64,000 bases of DNA from Burkholderia thailandensis E264 (GCF_000012365.1 NC_007651.1:744001-808000); one strand, 5' to 3'. Counted from the stretch's first letter, positions 54,552-63,857 are shown. Made by a program: numbers and translations. The notes: generated from the letters alone by a model not told the origin.

Positions 54552-55972
54552 GCGCGGTTGCCGAACGCCCGCGCGCGGGCGGCCACGTGCAGTTGTTGCG
54601 CGAGATCTTCGATGCGAATCGCGCGGGGCGCGCGAGCGGCATCTATTCGGTGTGCAGCGCGCATCGCCTCGTGCTCGAGGCGGCGTTCGAGGCGGCGCGC
54701 GCCGACGAATCGCCGCTGCTCGTGGAGGCGACCTGCAATCAGGTCAATCACCGCGGCGGCTATACCGGTATGACGCCCGCGGATTTCCGGCGCGACGTCG
54801 ACGCGCTCGCGCGCGATGCGGGCTTTCCGGCGCAGGCGCTGATACTCGGCGGCGATCATCTCGGCCCGAATCCGTGGCGGCATCTCGCCGCGCGCGACGC
54901 GATGCGCGAGGCGCGGACGATGGTCGCCGCGTATGTCGCCGCCGGCTTCACGAAGATCCATCTGGACGCGAGCATGGCGTGCGCGGACGATGCCGCGCCG
55001 CTGTCCGACGAGACGGTCGCCGAGCGCGCCGCGCAGCTGTGCTCGGCCGCCGAGGAGGCGGCCGTGGCCGCGGGCGCGTCGCCTGTCTACGTGATCGGCA
55101 CCGAGGTGCCGACGCCGGGCGGCGAGGTGAGCGCGGCGGCAGCCGGCGCGGCGAACGATCCGGATGGCGAAGCAAATCCGCCGGCGCGCGAGGCGCTCGA
55201 GGCGCGCAACGAAGCGGCCGCCGACGGCGGCGCGTTTTCGCGGATCGAAGTCACGCGCGCGCAGAGCGTGGGCGCGACGCTCGCCGCGCATCGGGACGCG
55301 TTCGAGCGGCACGGCTTGCGGCACGCCTGGTCGCGCGTGATCGCGATCGTCGCGCAGCCTGGCGTCGATTTTGACGATCGCCGCGTGCTCGACTACGATC
55401 CGGCGCGCGCCGCCGCGCTCGGCGCGAGCATCCTGCGCACGCCGTCGCTCGTGTTCGAAGCGCATTCGACCGATTACCAGACAGAAGATGCGCTCGCGGC
55501 GCTGGTGCGCGATCACTTCGCGATCCTGAAGGTTGGGCCGGCGCTGACGTTCGCGCTGCGCGAGGCGCTGTTCGCGCTGACCTACATCGAGGACGCACTC
55601 ATCGACCACGCATCCGAGCGCTCGCGACTGCGCGAGGTGATCGACGCGGCGATGCGCGAGCGTCCCGAGTACTGGGCGCCGTACTACCGCGGCGACGCGC
55701 TCGCGCAGCGGATCGCGCGCCAGTTCAGCTACAGTGACCGAATCCGCTATTACTGGCTGCAGCCCGCGGTTGCGGCGGCGCTCGAGCGCCTCTTCGACAA
55801 CCTCGCGCGCCGCGCGCCGCCCGAGACGCTCGTCGCGCAGTGGCTGCCCGACGTGTACGCGGCCTGCCGGCGTGGCGAGCTCGCGCGCGAGCCGCTCGCG
55901 TGGGTGCGATACCGGGTCCGGGACGTGATCTCGCGCTATGCGCGCGCGTGCGGAATGCAGCAAAGCGCTTGA
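54539..55972 (+). CDS. GatZ/KbaZ-family protein, possible D-tagatose-6-phosphate 4-epimerase
   Basis: 477 residues from ATG 54539; GTG 54548 is an alternative start inside the overlap with the kinase. Family marks: GIYSVCSAHRLVLEAAF, VEATCNQVNHRGGYTGMTPADF, LILGGDHLGPNPW, FTKIHLDASMACADD and VYVIGTEVPTPGG. The C-terminal half shows SLVFEAHSTDYQ, HFAILKVGPALTFALREALFAL, YWAPYYRG and SYSDRIRYYW. GatZ/KbaZ was named as the non-catalytic partner of the tagatose-bisphosphate aldolase GatY/KbaY; no GatY is here. In Agrobacterium a GatZ protein beside a tagatose kinase acts as D-tagatose-6-phosphate 4-epimerase, and the same may hold here. An Ala/Pro/Glu-rich insert of some 25-30 residues follows VPTPGGE. 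Confidence 0.88.
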   Translation: MRGVSAVAERPRAGGHVQLLREIFDANRAGRASGIYSVCSAHRLVLEAAFEAARADESPLLVEATCNQVNHRGGYTGMTPADFRRDVDALARDAGFPAQALILGGDHLGPNPWRHLAARDAMREARTMVAAYVAAGFTKIHLDASMACADDAAPLSDETVAERAAQLCSAAEEAAVAAGASPVYVIGTEVPTPGGEVSAAAAGAANDPDGEANPPAREALEARNEAAADGGAFSRIEVTRAQSVGATLAAHRDAFERHGLRHAWSRVIAIVAQPGVDFDDRRVLDYDPARAAALGASILRTPSLVFEAHSTDYQTEDALAALVRDHFAILKVGPALTFALREALFALTYIEDALIDHASERSRLREVIDAAMRERPEYWAPYYRGDALAQRIARQFSYSDRIRYYWLQPAVAAALERLFDNLARRAPPETLVAQWLPDVYAACRRGELAREPLAWVRYRVRDVISRYARACGMQQSA

Positions 55973-56022
55973 AGCGGCCCGCCCGCCGGGCGGCCACACG
56001 ATATCAAAACAGGAGACATGCC

Positions 56023-57348
56023 ATGCAACGAAAGACGTCCATCGCCGCCGCACGCGCGGCCGCGCTCGCCGCGCTCGTGTCGTCGGCGCTCGCCGCGCAC
56101 GCGGCGACGCTGACGATCGCGACGCTCAACAACCCGGACATGATCGAGCTGAAGAAGCTGTCGTCCGCGTTCGAGAAGGCGAACCCGGACATCAAGCTCA
56201 ACTGGGTGATCCTCGAGGAGAACGTGCTGCGCCAGCGCGCGACGACCGACATCACGACGGGCAGCGGCCAGTTCGACGTGATGGCGATCGGCACGTACGA
56301 GGCCCCGCAGTGGGGCAAGCGCGGCTGGCTCGCGCCGATGACGAACCTGCCCGCCGGCTACGACCTGAACGACGTGATCAAGACGGCGCGCGATTCGCTG
56401 TCGTACAACGGCCAGCTGTACGCGCTGCCGTTCTATGTCGAGAGCTCGATGACGTTCTACCGCAAGGACCTGTTCGCGGCGAAGGGGCTGACGATGCCCG
56501 AGCAGCCGACCTACGACCAGATTGCCGAGTTCGCCGACAAGCTGACCGACCGCGCGAACGGCACGTACGGGATCTGCCTGCGCGGCAAGGCGGGCTGGGG
56601 CGAGAACATGGCGTACGTGTCGACGCTCGTCAACACGTTCGGCGGCCGCTGGTTCGACGAGAACTGGAACGCGCAGCTCACGTCGCCCGAGTGGAAGAAG
56701 GCGATCAACTTCTACGTGAACCTGCTGAAGAAGAACGGCCCGCCGGGCGCGAGCTCGAACGGCTTCAACGAGAACCTGACGCTCACCGCGTCGGGCAAGT
56801 GCGCGATGTGGATCGACGCGACAGTCGCGGCGGGCATGCTGTACAACAAGCAGCAGTCGCAAGTCGCGGAGAAGATCGGCTTCGCGGCGGCGCCGGTGGC
56901 CGTCACGCCGAAGGGTTCGCACTGGCTGTGGGCGTGGGCGCTGGCGATTCCGAAGACGTCGAAGCAGCAGGATGCGGCGAAGAAGTTCGTCACGTGGGCG
57001 ACGTCGAAGCAGTACGTCGAGATGGTCGGCAAGGACGAGGGCTGGGCGTCGGTGCCGCCGGGCACGCGCCAGTCGACGTATCAGCGCGCCGAGTACAAGG
57101 CGGCCGCGCCGTTCTCGGACTTCGTGCTCAAGGCGATTCAGACCGCCGATCCGAACGACCCGTCGCTGAAGAAGGTGCCGTACACCGGCATCCAGTATGT
57201 CGGGATTCCTGAATTCCAGTCGTTCGGCACGGTGGTCGGCCAGGCGATCGCGGGCGCGGTCGCGGGGCAGATGAGCGTCGATCAGGCGCTTGCAGCGGGG
57301 CAGGCGGCGGCCGATCGCGCGGTGCGCCAGGCCGGCTACCGGAAGTGA
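56023..57348 (+). CDS. Polyol ABC transporter substrate-binding protein
   Basis: Periplasmic MalE-type solute-binding protein, 441 residues, signal peptide ending near ALAAHA. The mature part starts TLTIATLNNPDMIELKKLSSAFEKANPD; then TDITTGSGQFDVMAIGTYEA, LPFYVESSMTFYRKDLF and SHWLWAWALAIPKTSKQQD, then IPEFQSFGTVVGQAIAGAVAGQ. Resembles SmoE/MtlE, which bind sorbitol or mannitol. Ribosome site AGGAGA before ATG 56023. Fourth gene of the cluster. Confidence 0.92.
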   Translation: MQRKTSIAAARAAALAALVSSALAAHAATLTIATLNNPDMIELKKLSSAFEKANPDIKLNWVILEENVLRQRATTDITTGSGQFDVMAIGTYEAPQWGKRGWLAPMTNLPAGYDLNDVIKTARDSLSYNGQLYALPFYVESSMTFYRKDLFAAKGLTMPEQPTYDQIAEFADKLTDRANGTYGICLRGKAGWGENMAYVSTLVNTFGGRWFDENWNAQLTSPEWKKAINFYVNLLKKNGPPGASSNGFNENLTLTASGKCAMWIDATVAAGMLYNKQQSQVAEKIGFAAAPVAVTPKGSHWLWAWALAIPKTSKQQDAAKKFVTWATSKQYVEMVGKDEGWASVPPGTRQSTYQRAEYKAAAPFSDFVLKAIQTADPNDPSLKKVPYTGIQYVGIPEFQSFGTVVGQAIAGAVAGQMSVDQALAAGQAAADRAVRQAGYRK

Positions 57349-57454
57349 AGCGCCGCGCGCGCCGCGCCCGCACGAGGCGCGGCGCGCGCGGCATCGCCGT
57401 CACGCGGGCGCAAGCGCTGCACGCGCCCGCGCATCGAAAGAGGTGGTCCCGATC

Positions 57455-58399
57455 ATGCGTCACTTACGTCTTCCTCTCGCTCACTCGGCGCCGCTCAGCG
57501 ACGCGGGGCGCGCCGCGGGCGGGCGCGCGCGCGGCAAGCCGGCGCGCTGGCTCGCGACGCCGTCCGTCGCCGTGCTGTTCCTGTGGATGGCGATTCCGCT
57601 CGCGATGACGATCTGGTTCTCGCTCACGCGCTACAACCTGCTGAATCCGGACGTCAAGGGCTTCGCCGGCCTCGACAACTACCGCTTCCTCGCGACCGAC
57701 CCGTCGTTCCTGCCGGCGATCTGGCACACGCTCGCGCTGATCGGCGCGGTGCTCGCGATCACGGTCGCGGGCGGCGTGCTGATGGCCGTGCTGTTCGACC
57801 GCAAGTTCTACGGGCAGGGCATCGCGCGCCTCATCGCGATCGCGCCGTTCTTCGTGATGCCGACGGTGTCGGCGCTCATCTGGAAGAACATGATCCTGCA
57901 TCCGGTGTACGGGCTCGTCGCGCGCGCGATGCTCGCGCTCGGGATGCAGCCGATCGACTGGTTCGCGCAGTATCCGCTCGCCTCGATCGTGATGATCGTC
58001 GCGTGGCAGTGGCTGCCGTTCGCGTTCCTGATTCTGTTCACCGCGATCCAGTCGCTCGACCAGGAGCAGAAGGAAGCCGCGCGGATCGACGGCGCGGGCC
58101 CGTTCGCGATGTTCTTCTACATCACGCTGCCGCATCTGAGGCGCGCGATCGCGGTCGTCGTGATGATGGAGACGATCTTCCTGCTGTCGATCTTCGCCGA
58201 AATCTACACGACGACGGGCGGCGGCCCGGGCGACGCGACGACGAACCTGTCGTACCTGATCTACGCGCTCGGGCTGCAGCAGTTCGACGTCGGGCTCGCG
58301 TCGGCGGGCGGCATTCTCGCCGTCGTGCTCGCGAACGTCGTGTCGTTCTTCCTCGTGAGAATGCTCGCGCGAAATCTGAAAGGGGAGTACGAAGCATGA
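57455..58399 (+). CDS. Polyol ABC transporter permease 1 (SmoF/MtlF-like)
   Basis: 314 residues with six helices from SVAVLFLWMAIPLAMTIWFS onward. The binding-protein-dependent permease EAA loop is EQKEAARIDGAGPFAMFFYITLP at about 210-235. Start at ATG 57455 after AAAGAGG; upstream codons are a different unlikely extension. Translation-coupled to the second permease by ATGA. Confidence 0.92.
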   Translation: MRHLRLPLAHSAPLSDAGRAAGGRARGKPARWLATPSVAVLFLWMAIPLAMTIWFSLTRYNLLNPDVKGFAGLDNYRFLATDPSFLPAIWHTLALIGAVLAITVAGGVLMAVLFDRKFYGQGIARLIAIAPFFVMPTVSALIWKNMILHPVYGLVARAMLALGMQPIDWFAQYPLASIVMIVAWQWLPFAFLILFTAIQSLDQEQKEAARIDGAGPFAMFFYITLPHLRRAIAVVVMMETIFLLSIFAEIYTTTGGGPGDATTNLSYLIYALGLQQFDVGLASAGGILAVVLANVVSFFLVRMLARNLKGEYEA

Positions 58400-59253
58400 G
58401 CGATCTGACCGTATCGGCTTCAAGCGGCGGGCTGCCCGCCGCGCTCGGCGCGGTGAGGCGCGCGCTGCCGGGCCTGCTTGCGTGGCTCGTCGCGCTCGCG
58501 CTGTTCTTTCCGATCTTCTGGATGGCGATCACCGCGTTCAAGACCGAGCAGCAGGCGTATTCTTCGACGCTCTTCTTCGTGCCGACGCTCGACAGCTTCC
58601 GCGAGGTGTTCGCGCGCAGCAACTACTTCGCGTTCGCGTGGAACTCGGTGCTGATCTCGGCAGGCGCAACCGTGGTCTGCTTGCTGCTCGCCGTGCCCGC
58701 CGCGTACGCGATGGCGTTTTTCCCGAGCGGGCGCACGCAGAAGGTGCTGCTGTGGATGCTGTCGACGAAGATGATGCCGTCCGTCGGCGTGCTCGTGCCG
58801 ATCTATCTGATGTGGAAGGACGCGGGCCTGCTCGACACCGTCTCGGGGCTCGTGATCGTCTACACGCTGATCAACCTGCCGATCGCCGTGTGGATGACGT
58901 TCACGTATTTCAACGAGATTCCGAGGGACATCCTCGAGGCGGGGCGCATCGACGGCGCGTCGACGTGGCAGGAGATCGTCTATCTGCTGATGCCGATGGC
59001 GCTGCCCGGCCTCGCGTCGACCGCGCTGCTGCTCGTGATCCTGTCGTGGAACGAGGCGTTCTGGAGCATCAACCTGTCGAGCTCGAACGCCGCGCCGCTG
59101 ACCGTGTTCATCGCGTCGTACTCGAGCCCCGAGGGGCTCTTCTGGGCGAAGCTGTCGGCGGCGTCGCTGCTCGCGGTCGCGCCGATTCTCGTCGTCGGCT
59201 GGCTGTCGCAGAAGCAGCTCGTGCGCGGCCTCACGTTTGGGGCGGTCAAATGA
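58396..59253 (+). CDS. Polyol ABC transporter permease 2 (SmoG/MtlG-like)
   Basis: 285 residues with six helices (LLAWLVALALFFPIFWMAIT first). EAA loop IPRDILEAGRIDGASTWQEIV near 180. NEAFWSINLSSSNAAPLTV in the late loop is typical of polyol-type permeases. Coupled at both ends, with the first permease and with the HAD phosphatase, by 4-bp ATGA overlaps. Confidence 0.92.
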   Translation: MSDLTVSASSGGLPAALGAVRRALPGLLAWLVALALFFPIFWMAITAFKTEQQAYSSTLFFVPTLDSFREVFARSNYFAFAWNSVLISAGATVVCLLLAVPAAYAMAFFPSGRTQKVLLWMLSTKMMPSVGVLVPIYLMWKDAGLLDTVSGLVIVYTLINLPIAVWMTFTYFNEIPRDILEAGRIDGASTWQEIVYLLMPMALPGLASTALLLVILSWNEAFWSINLSSSNAAPLTVFIASYSSPEGLFWAKLSAASLLAVAPILVVGWLSQKQLVRGLTFGAVK

Positions 59254-59948
59254 CGGCGCATGCGCACGACGCGCGCGCGCTCGTCTGCGATTGCGACGGC
59301 GTGCTGATCGACAGCGAGGCGATCGCGGCCGACGTGCTGGTGCGCGAGCTCGAGGCGCGCTGGCCGGGCGTCGCGGTGCGGCCGATCGTGATGCCGCTTC
59401 TCGGCCTGCGCACCGAGCGCGTGCTCGGCTGTGCGAGCGAGCGTACGGGCCGCGCGCTCGCCGATTCGGATGTCGAAGCGATTCGGCGCAGCGTCGAGGC
59501 GGCGGCGGTTCAGGCGCCGGTCGTCGACGGCATCGACGCGGCGCTCGCGCGGATCGATCTGACGATCGCGTGCGCGAGCAACAGCCGCCGGCATTACGTC
59601 GACGCCGCGCTGCGCCGCACGGGCCTCAAGCGTTTTTTCGGCGAGCGCCTGTTCTGCGCGGACGGCGTCGCGCGCCCGAAGCCCGCCCCCGACGTCTATC
59701 TGGCCGCCGCGCATGCGCTCGGCGTCGCGCCGTCGCGATGCCTCGTCGTCGAGGACAGCGCGACCGGCGTGACGGCCGCGTCGGCGGCGGGCATGACGGT
59801 GCTCGGCTTCGTCGGCGGCGGCCACGCGTCGCCGCGGCAGGTCGACGCGCTGCGCGGAATCGGCGCGCGGCGCGTGTTCGACGACATGCGGGAGCTGCCC
59901 GGCCTCGTCGCGCGATGGGTCGAGACGGGGGCGCTCGATCCGCACTGA
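59250..59948 (+). CDS. HAD-family sugar-phosphate phosphatase
   Basis: 232-residue haloacid-dehalogenase-superfamily hydrolase, beta-phosphoglucomutase-like subfamily I. Motif I VCDCDGVLIDSE with Asp14 and Asp16; motif II IACASNSRR; Lys in ARPKPAPDVYL; motif III VVEDSATGVTAASAAGM. Similar proteins in polyol operons act as hexitol- or sugar-phosphate phosphatases or salvage mis-phosphorylated product. ATG 59250 overlaps the permease stop. Confidence 0.88.
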   Translation: MTAHAHDARALVCDCDGVLIDSEAIAADVLVRELEARWPGVAVRPIVMPLLGLRTERVLGCASERTGRALADSDVEAIRRSVEAAAVQAPVVDGIDAALARIDLTIACASNSRRHYVDAALRRTGLKRFFGERLFCADGVARPKPAPDVYLAAAHALGVAPSRCLVVEDSATGVTAASAAGMTVLGFVGGGHASPRQVDALRGIGARRVFDDMRELPGLVARWVETGALDPH

Positions 59949-60008
59949 ACGATCGCGCCGCGCGCGCCCGATGCGCCGCGCGGCCGCACAACTGAACGGA
60001 GACAAATC

Positions 60009-61121
60009 ATGGCAAGCGTGCTCCTGCGCAATATCGGCAAGCGCTACGACGACAACGAGGTGCTGCACAACGTCAATCTCGACATCGCGGACGGCGAGTT
60101 CGTCGTGTTCGTCGGGCCGAGCGGCTGCGGCAAATCCACGCTGATGCGGATGATCGCCGGGCTCGAGGACATCTCGGGCGGCGAGCTGCTGATCGACGGC
60201 GCGAAGGTCAACGACGTGCCGAGCGCGAAGCGCGGCATCGCGATGGTGTTCCAGTCGTACGCGCTCTATCCGCACATGACGCTCTACGACAACATGGCCT
60301 TCGGCCTGAAGCTCGCGGGCGCGAACAAGCAGGAGATCGACGACGCGGTGAAGCAGGCCGCGCAGATCCTGCACATCGATCATCTGCTCGACAGGAAGCC
60401 CAAGCAGCTCTCGGGCGGGCAGCGGCAGCGCGTCGCGATCGGCCGCGCGATCACGCGCAAGCCGAAAGTGTTTCTTTTCGACGAGCCGCTGTCGAACCTC
60501 GACGCGGCGCTGCGCGTGAAGATGCGGCTCGAATTCGCGCGGCTGCACGACGAACTGAAGACGACGATGATCTATGTGACGCACGATCAGGTCGAGGCGA
60601 TGACGCTCGCGGACAAGATCGTCGTGCTGTCGGCGGGCAGCGTGCAGCAGGTCGGCACGCCGAACGAGCTGTATCACGCGCCCGCGAACCAGTTCGTCGC
60701 GGGCTTCATCGGCTCGCCGAAGATGAACTTTCTCGCGGGCGCGGTCGAATCGGCGTCGGCCGACGGCGCGCTCGTGCGCTTCGAGACGGGCGAGGCGCAG
60801 CGCGTGGCCGTCGACGCGGCCACGCTGCGCGCGGGCGATCGCGTGACGGTCGGCATCCGGCCCGAGCATCTGCACGTTGGCGTTGCGGGCGGCGACGGCG
60901 TCGTCGCGCGGACGATGGCCGTCGAATCGCTCGGCGACGCCGCGTATCTGTACGCGGAATCGGCCGCCGCGCCGGACGGGCTGATCGCGCGCATTCCGCC
61001 GCTCGACACGTATCGCGCGGGCGAGAAGTTGCGCGTCGGCGCGCAGCCCGAGCATTGCCATCTGTTCGACGCACACGGGCGTGCGTTCAAGCGCAAGCCG
61101 AGGCACGCGCTGGCCGCGTGA
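60009..61121 (+). CDS. Polyol ABC transporter ATPase (UgpC/MalK/SmoK-type)
   Basis: 370 residues. Walker A GPSGCGKSTLMRMIAG, Q-loop VFQSYALYPHMTL, signature LSGGQRQRVAIGRAITRKP, Walker B VFLFDEPLSNLD, H-loop VTHDQVEAMTLAD. The C-terminal 130 residues form the TOBE/regulatory fold typical of CUT1 importers. Last gene of the rightward cluster; 60 bp after the HAD phosphatase. Confidence 0.95.
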   Translation: MASVLLRNIGKRYDDNEVLHNVNLDIADGEFVVFVGPSGCGKSTLMRMIAGLEDISGGELLIDGAKVNDVPSAKRGIAMVFQSYALYPHMTLYDNMAFGLKLAGANKQEIDDAVKQAAQILHIDHLLDRKPKQLSGGQRQRVAIGRAITRKPKVFLFDEPLSNLDAALRVKMRLEFARLHDELKTTMIYVTHDQVEAMTLADKIVVLSAGSVQQVGTPNELYHAPANQFVAGFIGSPKMNFLAGAVESASADGALVRFETGEAQRVAVDAATLRAGDRVTVGIRPEHLHVGVAGGDGVVARTMAVESLGDAAYLYAESAAAPDGLIARIPPLDTYRAGEKLRVGAQPEHCHLFDAHGRAFKRKPRHALAA

Positions 61122-61298
61122 CGCGGCCGCGGGGCCGTGCGCATCGCGCGCGCGGCTTGCGGGCGGCGATCGGCCGACGGGACCGATGCGCTGCGCCGGG
61201 TTCGGCTTGGCCTCGCACATGCGGTCCGTTGCATGCGCGAGGCCGGCACGGCGCGCGGCATGCGCGGCGCGCCGCTGCCTGCCGCCGGCGCGCGGCGA

Positions 61299-62600
61299 TC
61301 ACGCGAGCAGCCTGGGCTCGCGCTTGCCGTACTTGATCGAGCGCTCGTCGGCGACCATCAGCCCGGTGTTCTCGTCGCGCCCCTGCAGCACGAGCCGCGC
61401 GTCCTTCGCGCCGATCTGCTCGGCCGCCTTGCGGCTGTCGAGGCCGATCTCGCCTTGCTTCATCCGGTTGACGATCACGCCGACCGCGGTATCGGCGAAG
61501 TCGCGCAGCATCCACGCGTCGCCGTCGCTGTCGCCGAATACGAGGAGCGGCCCGTAGCCTTTCTTCGACTGCAGCTCGCGGCGGATGCCGACCGTCTTGC
61601 CCGGTCCGTAGTTGAAGTGCCAGTCCGGCAGGTATTCGTTCACGTACTTGCCGTCCGCCATCGTGAGCCGCATGCCGATCACGTTCTCGGCGGGCACGCC
61701 GTAGCCGAACGCCGCGTGGCCCGCGAACACGCGCACGACGTCGTCGAGCGACGCGGTGCTGATGTACACGTCGATGCCGTTCGAGCGCAGCGTGTCCATC
61801 ACCGCGCGGATTTCCTCGTGGATGCGGATGCCGTGGAAGTGCGTCGCGGCGACCACGCCCGTCCGGCCCGGCAGCGCGCGCGAGCTTTCGTACGTGACCT
61901 TGCGCAGCGCGTCGCCGAGGTTCGCGACGTTGCTGTCGAACGCCATCGCCTGCAACTCGTCGCGCGTCATCCCCGCGTACCAGTACATGATCCACTTGTA
62001 GCCGATCTCGACCGGGTACGTGTCGCAGATCGCGTCGTACATGAAGTACAGCTTCGCGCGGAAATCCCGGAACTGCTCGCTGCGGCGGATCTCGTCGAGC
62101 GGCTTGTCGCCGGCGAGGCCGCGGTAGTTCGCGTGCAGCCACCGGTAGTCGGCTTCGACATCGGCCGCGATGTCCTCCATCCGCACGGGCTTGCCGTCGA
62201 TGGTGGTATAGCCGAGCTTCGCGTCGAACGGGCCGTCGGGCACGCCCTGGCGCAGGATCGCGGAGAACTGCCCGGGCGTGAGCCGGTAATGCAGCCCGTC
62301 GATCTGGTGCATCAGCAGCGCTTCTTCGCAGTCGTTCATGATGCTCGTGTTGTCCCAGTCGAACACCGCGTACGGGCGGCGCTCGGCGCGGTAGCGCGGG
62401 CTCGTTGCGCCGTGCTCGGCGAGCACCGCGCGCAGCCGCGCGACGTTGTTCGGCGACCAGCGCCCGGGCGTGAGCGACAGCGGGGCCGCGGACGTGCCGG
62501 GCACGTCGGATGCGGCGCGCGCGGGGGACCATGCGGCGGCCGCGAGCGCGGCCGAGGCGCTCGCAACCGAGCGCACGAAGTGTCGACGTCCTGTTTTCAT
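61299..62600 (-). CDS. Tat-exported HAD-family phosphatase (phosphorylcholine-phosphatase-like)
   Basis: 433 residues. N-terminus MKTGRRHFVRSVASASAALA with the twin-arginine RRHFVR, predicting Tat export, then ARAASDV cleavage. HAD motif I FDWDNTSIMND (Asp81, Asp83), motif II YISTASLDDVVR, motif III LVFGDSDGDAWML. This motif set resembles the periplasmic phosphorylcholine phosphatase PchP of Pseudomonas, which has DMDNT, SAS and GDxxxSD. Start ATG at 62600 with GAGAAC upstream. It lies between the polyol operon and the SorC-type regulator, on the regulator's strand. The true substrate is unknown. Confidence 0.85.
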   Translation of the reverse strand: MKTGRRHFVRSVASASAALAAAAWSPARAASDVPGTSAAPLSLTPGRWSPNNVARLRAVLAEHGATSPRYRAERRPYAVFDWDNTSIMNDCEEALLMHQIDGLHYRLTPGQFSAILRQGVPDGPFDAKLGYTTIDGKPVRMEDIAADVEADYRWLHANYRGLAGDKPLDEIRRSEQFRDFRAKLYFMYDAICDTYPVEIGYKWIMYWYAGMTRDELQAMAFDSNVANLGDALRKVTYESSRALPGRTGVVAATHFHGIRIHEEIRAVMDTLRSNGIDVYISTASLDDVVRVFAGHAAFGYGVPAENVIGMRLTMADGKYVNEYLPDWHFNYGPGKTVGIRRELQSKKGYGPLLVFGDSDGDAWMLRDFADTAVGVIVNRMKQGEIGLDSRKAAEQIGAKDARLVLQGRDENTGLMVADERSIKYGKREPRLLA

Positions 62601-62909
62601 CGAGTTCTCCGAAGGGGATTCGCACGCCGAGGCCGGGCTGGCCGTGTGCCGCCCGCCGATCCGCCGGGAGAGGCGGGTGCCGCCCAGCATCGTTGCCCAT
62701 AAAACGGCGCGCCCGTCGAAAACGGACATCCGGATGTCGAAATGCGACCGGCGCGGGACTGCGCCCAGGTTCTCCTCGCCGAGCGGGGTGGCGGCGGGTG
62801 CGCGCGCGGCGGGCGGCGTCGCCGGCCGCGTGACGGGGGCACGTTGCGGGGTGGGGGCGGCGTTTGCGTCGGCTGCGCAGGCCGGTGCGCGCAAGCCCCG
62901 TCGAGAGCG
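62601..62909. other. Intergenic with a 14-bp palindrome
   Basis: 309 bp between the regulator end and the phosphatase start (both leftward). GACATCCGGATGTC at 62725-62738 is a perfect palindrome, 125 bp before the phosphatase start, a possible operator. No gene is supported. Confidence 0.5.
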
Positions 62910-63857
62910 TTACTCCGCGAGCGCGGCACGCGCGCAGGTCTCGTCGGTCACGAGCCCCGAGAGCCATCTGCCGCGCAGCGCGGCGAGCACCGCGGCGCGC
63001 TTGCGCGGCCCGCCCGCGAAGCCGATCGTCGGGCGCTTCGGCGGCGCGTCGAGCGCAACGCTCGTCACGCGCGTGCTCGTCGACGCGACGACCGGCCGCC
63101 CCTGCGCGTCGATCGGCAGGCCAAGCATCTCGGCCACCGCGCCGAGCTCGACCATCTCGTTCAACTCGCCCTCGGTGATGAAGCCGTCCTCGAACAGCGG
63201 GCAGTGCGCGCCGATGTTGCCGACGCCGACGAACGCGACGTCCGCCTGCGCCGACAGCTTCTCGACGATCCGGTACAGCCGGTGATTGCACCACTGCGCG
63301 CGCTCGGTCTCGCTGTCCGCGAAGAGCGGCGCGGGCAGCAGGAAGTGCTTGCCGCCCGTCTTCTCGGAGATGTGCTGCGCGACGTCGTACGGGTTCGACG
63401 AGCCGTCCTGCGCGATCGCGCCCACCATCGACACGAGCCGGTGCTGCGGCCGCTCGAGCTGCGCGATCTGCGCGACGGCGGCCTTCAGCGTGCGGCCGCT
63501 GCTGACCGCGATCACCATCGGCTTGTCTTCGCTCAGGTAGCGCTCCATCACCTGCGCGCCGGCGACCGCGAGCTTGCGGTCGATCGCGTCGGGCGCGTCG
63601 CCGTCGATCGGCACGACTTCGCACATCGCGAGGCCGTAGCGCTTCGACAGCTGCGCGGCGAGATCGAGGCAGTCGGCGATGCGGTGGTCGACGCGCACGC
63701 GGATCAGGTTCTTCTCCACCGCGAACGCGACGAGGCGCTGCGCGACGGGGCGCGACACTTGCAGCTTCTCGGCGATTTCGTTTTGCGTATCGCCCGCGAC
63801 GTAATAGAGCCAGGCGGCGCGCGTCGCGAGATCGAGTTTTTCGGAGGACTTGGACAC
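62910..63857 (-). CDS. SorC/DeoR-type sugar-binding transcriptional regulator
   Basis: 315 residues from GTG 63857. N-terminal HTH near 25-50 (AAWLYYVAGDTQNEIAEKLQVSRPVAQRLVAFAVEKNLIRV). The C-terminal sugar-binding domain has VIAVSSGRTLKAAVAQI, SMVGAIAQDGSSNPYDVAQH and LLPAPLFADSETER, then VAFVGVGNIGAHCPLFEDGFITEGEL and TIGFAGGPRKRAAVLAALRG. SorC-family proteins bind a phosphorylated ketose such as sorbose- or tagatose-phosphate. It most likely controls the polyol cluster upstream. An upstream start at 63929 is unlikely, because a TACAGT -10-like site lies beside it. Confidence 0.9.
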   Translation of the reverse strand: MSKSSEKLDLATRAAWLYYVAGDTQNEIAEKLQVSRPVAQRLVAFAVEKNLIRVRVDHRIADCLDLAAQLSKRYGLAMCEVVPIDGDAPDAIDRKLAVAGAQVMERYLSEDKPMVIAVSSGRTLKAAVAQIAQLERPQHRLVSMVGAIAQDGSSNPYDVAQHISEKTGGKHFLLPAPLFADSETERAQWCNHRLYRIVEKLSAQADVAFVGVGNIGAHCPLFEDGFITEGELNEMVELGAVAEMLGLPIDAQGRPVVASTSTRVTSVALDAPPKRPTIGFAGGPRKRAAVLAALRGRWLSGLVTDETCARAALAE

